Source: JADFOI01 sp965218935 (GTDB lineage Bacteria; Acidobacteriota; UBA6911; RPQK01; JADFOI01). From it: 64,000 bases of DNA. The stretch is taken from NCBI GenBank assembly GCA_965218935.1, contig CBDCMH010000011.1, positions 392,060 to 456,059 of the forward strand, in the 5' to 3' direction. The notes below the pieces were generated by a model. It was not told the DNA's origin. It ran no database searches and worked only from the letters and a program-made list of their open reading frames with translations. Positions 59,273 to 64,000 of this stretch are shown here, one piece after another; within the stretch, counting starts at the first letter, position 1; every line of letters starts with the position of its first letter. The translations under genes were made by a program, and so were the position numbers.

Positions 59273-59710
59273 ATGAAAACCTACTTACCCCCGGTGCACG
59301 ACATCGAAAGAAAATGGTACCTGGTGGATGCAGAGGAACGTGTCTTGGGTCGACTGGCTTCACGCATCGCGTCCATTCTCATGGGTAAGGAAAAGCCGTG
59401 GTATACTGACTTTCTCGACACCGGCGATTTCCTTATCGTGATCAATGCCGACAAGGTGAAGCTCACGGGGAATAAGTGGGAAAACAAGACGTATTACTCC
59501 CACAGTGGCTATCCTGGTGGTCTCAAGCAGATCAGGGCCAGAGAATTACTCGGCAAGCATCCGGAACAGCTGGTGAAGCTGGCTGTCAAAGGAATGCTTC
59601 CCAAGAACAAGTTGGGGCGGAAGATGTTCAAGAAGCTCAAAGTTTATGCGGGAAGCGATCATCCTCATGAGGCCCAAAAGCCCGAACCTCTGGTATTAGG
59701 AGAAGATTAG
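59273..59710 (+). CDS. rplM: 50S ribosomal protein L13
   Basis: A 145-residue ribosomal protein. The start is taken at ATG 59273 (MKTYLPP), with AGGGAG upstream; the longer frame runs through the MITE. It shows KWYLVDAEERVLGRLASRIA, the FIVINADK-like segment DFLIVINADKVKLTGNKWEN, and AVKGMLPKNKLGRKMFKKLK. rpsI follows after two bases. Confidence 0.97.
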   Translation: MKTYLPPVHDIERKWYLVDAEERVLGRLASRIASILMGKEKPWYTDFLDTGDFLIVINADKVKLTGNKWENKTYYSHSGYPGGLKQIRARELLGKHPEQLVKLAVKGMLPKNKLGRKMFKKLKVYAGSDHPHEAQKPEPLVLGED

Positions 59711-59712
59711 CG

Positions 59713-60105
59713 TTGGAGAAGACTCACTACTATGGAACCGGCAAGCGGAAGACTTCGACGGCTCGAGTCTTCTTGATGCCGGGTGCAGGGCAGATTCTTG
59801 TCAACCGAATGGATTTTAAGGAATATTTCAAAAATAAAGTCCAACATGTGCTCGTCACCCAGCCGCTCATTCTGACCGACCATTCCGAGGGGTTTGATGT
59901 GTATATCAATGTGAGTGGAGGAGGCTATGCGGGACAGGCGGGCGCCGCCCGTTTGGGTATTGCCAGGGCCTTACTGCAGTTCGATTCTGAACTGCGTCAG
60001 AAATTGAAGAAGGCCGGATATCTGAACCGCGATTCACGAATTAAGGAACGCAAGAAATACGGTCAGCCCGGCGCCAGGAAAAAATTTCAATTTTCCAAGA
60101 GATAA
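59713..60105 (+). CDS. rpsI: 30S ribosomal protein S9
   Basis: A 130-residue ribosomal protein starting at TTG 59713 after GGAG. It has YYGTGKRKTSTARVFLMPGA, VSGGGYAGQAGAARLGIARA and the basic tail ending ARKKFQFSKR. It follows rplM, as usual. The TTG start is notable for a highly expressed gene. Confidence 0.97.
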   Translation: MEKTHYYGTGKRKTSTARVFLMPGAGQILVNRMDFKEYFKNKVQHVLVTQPLILTDHSEGFDVYINVSGGGYAGQAGAARLGIARALLQFDSELRQKLKKAGYLNRDSRIKERKKYGQPGARKKFQFSKR

Positions 60106-60119
60106 TCAGGAGGAACTGT

Positions 60120-61418
60120 TTGGGGGCGATCTCAATAAAACAATTACTGGAGGCGGGTGTTCACTTTGGACATCAGACCGGACGCTGGAATCCGAAGATG
60201 AAGCCCTTCATTTTTGGCAAGCGTAACGGTGTTCACATCATTGATCTCCAGAAGACCCTCCAGCTTTTCAAGGAAGCAGTCGGCTTTGTCACCCAGCTAG
60301 CGGCACAGGGCAAGACGGTTCTGTTTGTGGGGACCAAGAGCCAGGCTCAGGAGACCATCGAAGAAGAAGCTCGTCGCTGTGGCATGTATTGGGTCAACAA
60401 TCGATGGTTGGGCGGATTGCTCACAAATTTTCCCACCGTCCAAAACAGCATCAAGCGCTACCGGGAACTGGAGTCGATGCGAGAGAACGGCCACTACGAC
60501 AAGCTGGCCAAGAAGGAAGTTGCCCGTCTGGAGCGTGAAAGAAAGAAGTTTGAGAAGAATTTACTGGGTATCAAGGATATCGATCGATGTCCCGATGTCC
60601 TGTTTGTGGTGGACTCCAAGCAGGAATCTATTGCCATTCAAGAGGCCGCTAAGCTGAACATTCCCATCGTTGCCATCGTCGATACCAACGGCGACCCCGA
60701 TCTGATCGACTACCTCATTCCCGGTAATGACGATGCATTGAGAGCGATCAAATTATTTGCTGGAACGATGGCCGAAGCTATCCTGGCGGGGCGGGCTGTC
60801 TACTCAACTCGTGTAGAAGCTGAGATGAAAGAAGCCCAGGAGAAGGCCGCTAAGGAGGCCGCCCAGCGCCAGGCCGCTAAGGAGGCCAAGGAGGCGGCCC
60901 AGCGTGCTGTCCAGGAGCAGGAGGAAGTCGAGACAGCTGTTGCCCAGCCTGTAGTCGAGGAGAAGGCTGAAAGGAAGGCTCCTGCCGCCCAGCCTGCAGC
61001 CGAGGAGGAGACTGAAGTCGAGATAGGTGCAACTCCTGTTGAAGAGGAGAGTGGAGAGGAACAGAAGACCGAGTCGGAAGGAACAGAAACAGCTGCGGAG
61101 ATGGAGGCTGCTGCTCCAGCCGAGGCTCCTCCCGTTGAGGTCAGCGAAGAGGTGAAACTCACTTCGGCGCAGGAGATGAAGGAAGAAGAGAAGAAAGAGC
61201 CACCCAAGAAGAAGGCTCGAGCCAAGGAAGCGCAAAGCGAGACGAAAGAATCCGAGTCGACTCAGGCGGCCAGAGATAAGAAGCCCAAGAAGAAGTCTGA
61301 GGGAACAGCTTCCAAAACCCGCAAGTCTGCCTCTGCAAAGAGCAAGTCCGCGAAGAGTCCGGCAAAGTCAAAACCCCGTAAAAAGACTGTTTCTGCCGCC
61401 TCCAACTCTTCCAGTTAA
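60120..61418 (+). CDS. rpsB: 30S ribosomal protein S2 with long charged C-terminal extension
   Basis: The first 235 or so residues are standard S2: KQLLEAGVHFGHQTGRWNPK, GKTVLFVGTKSQAQETIEEE, NNRWLGGLLTNFPTVQNSIK and DVLFVVDSKQESIAIQEAAK. About 195 further residues follow, rich in Ala, Glu, Lys, Ser and Pro: first acidic (to about residue 345), then strongly basic (for example KSASAKSKSAKSPAKSKPRK). Start is TTG 60120 behind AGGAGG. The length is 432 against the usual 230-270. The extension is disordered by composition; role unknown. Confidence 0.95.
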   Translation: MGAISIKQLLEAGVHFGHQTGRWNPKMKPFIFGKRNGVHIIDLQKTLQLFKEAVGFVTQLAAQGKTVLFVGTKSQAQETIEEEARRCGMYWVNNRWLGGLLTNFPTVQNSIKRYRELESMRENGHYDKLAKKEVARLERERKKFEKNLLGIKDIDRCPDVLFVVDSKQESIAIQEAAKLNIPIVAIVDTNGDPDLIDYLIPGNDDALRAIKLFAGTMAEAILAGRAVYSTRVEAEMKEAQEKAAKEAAQRQAAKEAKEAAQRAVQEQEEVETAVAQPVVEEKAERKAPAAQPAAEEETEVEIGATPVEEESGEEQKTESEGTETAAEMEAAAPAEAPPVEVSEEVKLTSAQEMKEEEKKEPPKKKARAKEAQSETKESESTQAARDKKPKKKSEGTASKTRKSASAKSKSAKSPAKSKPRKKTVSAASNSSS

Positions 61419-61465
61419 TAGTGACAGGCTTCTAGTCGTTCATCATTCCGCGAGGGAGGATACTC

Positions 61466-62059
61466 ATGGCTATTGCTGCAGAACAAGTCAAAGCACTGCG
61501 AGATCAAACGGGCGCTGGGATGATGGAATGTAAGAAGGCCCTGTTGGAAGCCGACGGGGATTTCGAGAGAGCAGTCACTTTACTTCGGGAGAGAGGTCTT
61601 GCCGCTGCGGCAAAGAGAGCGGATCGTGAGACTCGGGAAGGGATCATCGGTCATTATATTCACGCCGGGGGGAGGTTGGGTGTTCTGGCCGAGGTAAACT
61701 GCGAGACTGATTTTGTGGCCTCCACTGAAGAATTTCAGGAATTGGTTCGCGATGTCGCCATGCAGATCGCCGCTTCTAATCCCTCCTACGTGCGGCGCGA
61801 AGATGTCCCTCAAGAAGAAATCGAACGGGAAAAGGAGATCTACCATAACCAGGCGCAATCAGCCGGAAAGCCTGAAAAAGTTATGGAGAGAATAGTTGAA
61901 GGAAAGCTCAATAAATATTATTCTGAGGTTTGTCTCTACGAGCAGCCGTTCATTAAAGATCCCGAACTGGCCGTCGAGGAGCTCATCAAGGCCAAAATTG
62001 CGGTGCTCAAAGAGAATATCGCGGTAAAGCGGTTCGCTCGTTTTAAGGTCGGGGAGTAG
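61466..62059 (+). CDS. tsf: Translation elongation factor Ts
   Basis: A 197-residue EF-Ts of the short type. It exchanges GDP for GTP on EF-Tu. It has VKALRDQTGAGMMECKKALL, EGIIGHYIHAGGRLGVLAEV, NCETDFVA and the EF-Ts C-terminal helix ending VKRFARFKVGE. A good GGGAGGATA site precedes the ATG. It lies in the classic rpsB-tsf-pyrH-frr order. Confidence 0.97.
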   Translation: MAIAAEQVKALRDQTGAGMMECKKALLEADGDFERAVTLLRERGLAAAAKRADRETREGIIGHYIHAGGRLGVLAEVNCETDFVASTEEFQELVRDVAMQIAASNPSYVRREDVPQEEIEREKEIYHNQAQSAGKPEKVMERIVEGKLNKYYSEVCLYEQPFIKDPELAVEELIKAKIAVLKENIAVKRFARFKVGE

Positions 62060-62090
62060 ACCTCCACCTTCACGAAAGGGAAAGGGGAGT

Positions 62091-62861
62091 ATGACAGGGG
62101 AGGCGGTTCAGAAAAAGCAAACGGCTGCAGCAGAACCTGTCGAAATCGAAAAGCCGCGCTATCAACGCGTCCTCATCAAGCTCAGCGGAGAAGCCCTGAT
62201 GGGCTTCCAGTCTTTCGGGGTGGACCCCGCAATGATGGCGACTATCGCCAGCGAGATCGTGGAAGTTCATCAGCTGGGCGTTGAAATTGCGATCGTCGTC
62301 GGGGGCGGGAATATCATCCGTGGCGTCAAGGTCAGCGAGGCTGGTTTTGATCGAGCTACCGGGGACTACATGGGCATGCTGGCCACCGTCATTAACTCCC
62401 TTGCTCTCCAGAGCGCTCTGGAGAAAGATGGCGTGTATACTCGAGTCCTGAGCGCGATCCAAATGTCCGAGGTAGCTGAGCCCTTTATTCGACGCAGAGC
62501 CATTCGTCACCTGGAGAAAAAGAGAGTGGTCATCTTGGCGGCGGGGACGGGTAACCCTTATTTTTCCACCGATACAGCCGCTGTTTTGAGGGCCATGGAG
62601 ATCAATGCGGAAGTTATCTTAAAGGCCACTAAGGTGGATGGAGTCTATGACTGCGACCCCTCAGAAAATGAGAACGCTAAGCTTGTTAAGAAGCTTACTC
62701 ATTTTCAAGTGTTGGAGAAGGGTCTCAAGGTGATGGATACCACTGCCATTTCTCTGTGTATGGACAATGGGCTTCCGATCATCGTTTTCAACCTGCGCCA
62801 GGGAGGCAATATCAAGGAGGCGGTGATGGGGCGAGACGTGGGCTCAATCATTGCGGGTTAG
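62091..62861 (+). CDS. pyrH: UMP kinase
   Basis: A 256-residue hexameric kinase. An N-terminal extension of about 20 residues (Thr/Ala/Glu-rich) precedes RVLIKLSGEALMGFQSFGVD. Then IAIVVGGGNIIRGVKVSEAG, YMGMLATVINSLALQSALEK, FSTDTAAVLRAMEINAEVIL and KVDGVYDCDP all match the family. Its TAG stop (62859-62861) is the first three bases of a MITE. Confidence 0.97.
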   Translation: MTGEAVQKKQTAAAEPVEIEKPRYQRVLIKLSGEALMGFQSFGVDPAMMATIASEIVEVHQLGVEIAIVVGGGNIIRGVKVSEAGFDRATGDYMGMLATVINSLALQSALEKDGVYTRVLSAIQMSEVAEPFIRRRAIRHLEKKRVVILAAGTGNPYFSTDTAAVLRAMEINAEVILKATKVDGVYDCDPSENENAKLVKKLTHFQVLEKGLKVMDTTAISLCMDNGLPIIVFNLRQGGNIKEAVMGRDVGSIIAG

Positions 62862-62938
62862 CCGGGATTATGCATACACGCAGTCAGCGTGGATGATTGC
62901 GGCACTGCAGCAGACAATTTATGCATAATCCCGTATTA
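62859..62938. mobile_element. Short MITE-like element, subfamily B (80 bp)
   Basis: It begins TAGCCGGGATTATGCATACA and its other end, inverted, is TAATACGGGATTATGCATAA. The interior has the subfamily B block (CTGCGTG…GCAGTGCC). Compared with the copy at 49141 it lacks about 40 bases of the left part. It provides the pyrH stop and lies 29 bases before frr. Confidence 0.8.
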
Positions 62939-62967
62939 GTGCCCCTTCTTTCTTTTCAGGGTGTCTT

Positions 62968-63522
62968 ATGAAAGAGATTCTCTCAGAGACAAAGAAGCGC
63001 ATGAAAAAGACTCTTGAAGACCTGACCGGAGATCTGGCCACGATTCGAACCGGACGAGCCTCGGTCCACCTGCTGGACCAGGTGAGTGTGGATTACTATG
63101 GGAATCCAACTCCGGTCAACCAGTTGGCTACCCTGCATGCTCCAGAACCCAGCCTCATTACCGTTCAGCCCTATGATACTTCCCAAATTGATCAGCTTGA
63201 AAAGGCCATTCTCACGGCCGATTTGGGTCTCAACCCTTCCAACGATGGCAGGCTGATACGAATCCCGATTCCTGCTCTGACCCAGGAAAGAAGGGAGTCC
63301 CTGGCCAAACAGGTTGGAAAAATCGCTGAGGAACACCGCACAGCGATTCGAAATATTCGTCGAGACGCCAATGACAAGCTCAAGAAGTTGCTGAGAACGA
63401 AAGAACTCTCCGAGGACATGGAACACACGGGCATGGACCATGTCCAGGAAATTACCGACCAACGCATCAAGGAGATCGACGAACTCGCCAAGCAAAAGGA
63501 AAAGGAAATCGTCGAGGTCTAA
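62968..63522 (+). CDS. frr: Ribosome recycling factor
   Basis: A 184-residue factor that splits post-termination ribosomes together with EF-G. It shows MKKTLEDLTGDLATIRTGRA, VDYYGNPTPVNQLATLHAPE, GRLIRIPIPALTQERRESLA and EHRTAIRNIRRDANDKLKKL. It has an AGGGTG site. It ends the rplM to frr cluster; the 82 bases after it hold nothing I can identify. Confidence 0.97.
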   Translation: MKEILSETKKRMKKTLEDLTGDLATIRTGRASVHLLDQVSVDYYGNPTPVNQLATLHAPEPSLITVQPYDTSQIDQLEKAILTADLGLNPSNDGRLIRIPIPALTQERRESLAKQVGKIAEEHRTAIRNIRRDANDKLKKLLRTKELSEDMEHTGMDHVQEITDQRIKEIDELAKQKEKEIVEV

Positions 63523-63604
63523 TTGGTGACACGCTCGGAATTCTGAGTTAAACCCCTGATTTCAAAAGATAATTTCTGGGTCTGGCACCTAATTCCCCAA
63601 ACTC

Positions 63605-64000
63605 CTACTCCATGATGAGGACGGCTGCAGCCACAACGGTCGTCCACAATCTGCTTTTGTTGCCGACTGCGGACTGAGTTATGTTGGTTGTTCTGACGAT
63701 CCGACCGGAAATTTTCCAGAGTTCCCTTTTCGCATCCCAGTCTTGATCGGGATCAAAATCCACCCCCAGGGTGGTGGCCAGCATCTCAGCAGCCAGATCT
63801 TCCGAATAATCTCCGGCTACTCTTTCCGTTTGGCCGTGACTGTGATGTTCACTGAGGTAGCCGTATAGGCTGGGGTCCCTGGGGATGGCTGCCCCGACGC
63901 CTGCTGCAACCAGCCGGTTGGCTTCATCGGTCGCTGCTTCGCTCATCACAGTAAAAACGATTTGGCCCTGTTGAAGCTTCGCTAATCCCTTGCTTTTCGA
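63605..64000 (-). CDS. Pyruvoyl-dependent arginine decarboxylase, C-terminal part (cut by window edge)
   Basis: The minus strand is open from the right edge to a stop at 63605 (131 codons plus stop). The sequence KLQQGQIVFTVMSEAATDEA, YGYLSEHHSHGQTERVAGDY, AAEMLATTLGVDFDPDQDWD and IVRTTNITQSAVGNKSRLWT followed by TVVAAAVL matches the PdaD/PvlArgDC family, which makes agmatine. The self-cleaving Ser that becomes the pyruvoyl group lies outside the window, so activity cannot be judged. The gene is convergent with frr. The apparent GTG start at 63949 is an internal Val. Confidence 0.88.
   Translation of the reverse strand, partial: SKSKGLAKLQQGQIVFTVMSEAATDEANRLVAAGVGAAIPRDPSLYGYLSEHHSHGQTERVAGDYSEDLAAEMLATTLGVDFDPDQDWDAKRELWKISGRIVRTTNITQSAVGNKSRLWTTVVAAAVLIME

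Overview
The window looks like a chromosomal segment of a Gram-negative, aerobic bacterium. It encodes a type IV pilus secretin system, a Rieske/cytochrome b complex and an aa3-type cytochrome c oxidase, at roughly 55% GC. The mix of EgtB, a class III cyclase joined to ankyrin repeats, a multiheme bc-type complex and pseudopilin genes suggests Acidobacteriota or a close relative. That placement is inference from gene content, not from a marker-gene phylogeny.

Layout. 1-9.8 kb: 5' part of egtB (cut by the window edge), a flavodoxin-like protein, a cyclase/ankyrin sensor, an FprA-type reductase, and a sensory locus (receiver-PAS, then PAS-GAF-HD-GYP) split by a tetranucleotide repeat. 9.8-14.9 kb: surE, a DedA-like gene, tRNA-Pro, acyP, apt, a TPR protein, tRNA-Arg and a small redox cluster with an unusual ferredoxin. 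14.9-26.2 kb (minus strand): a respiratory block with a cupredoxin-like lipoprotein, an eight-heme cytochrome c, a split cytochrome b, a Rieske protein and cytochrome oxidase subunits. 26.2-37.6 kb (plus strand): dgt, yceD-rpmF, fabD-fabG-acpP-fabF, then pgpH-ybeY-CNNM/CBS-ribD. 37.6-47.3 kb: a disturbed region with an IS1182-like element, an IS3 element, broken HTTM and pilX-like genes and long palindromic repeats around a fimT-pilV-pilW cluster. 47.3-58.8 kb (minus strand): rpoD, a Crp-family regulator, a K+/H+-exchange-like protein, thiE, an NSS transporter, accC, accB, an M24 peptidase, pilQ, pilP, pilO, pilN and a degenerate pilM. 58.9-64 kb: rplM-rpsI-rpsB-tsf-pyrH-frr on the plus strand and the 3' part of a pyruvoyl arginine decarboxylase gene on the minus strand.

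Three themes cut across the genes. First, at least seven short elements with TIRs of the form TAGCC(C/G)GGAnTATGCATA, flanked by TA, sit in intergenic gaps and often touch stop codons; a second TA-flanked element abuts one of them. They look like MITEs of at least two families. Second, the type IV pilus genes are broken at several points: pilM degenerate, pilQ frameshifted, one pilX-like copy cut by IS3 with an apparent adjacent deletion, and the other copy frameshifted. Third, an (AAAG)n tract splits a large cyclic-di-GMP phosphodiesterase sensor exactly where losing one unit would restore a single reading frame. Several of the breaks are single-base differences, so sequencing error must be excluded before biology is built on them.
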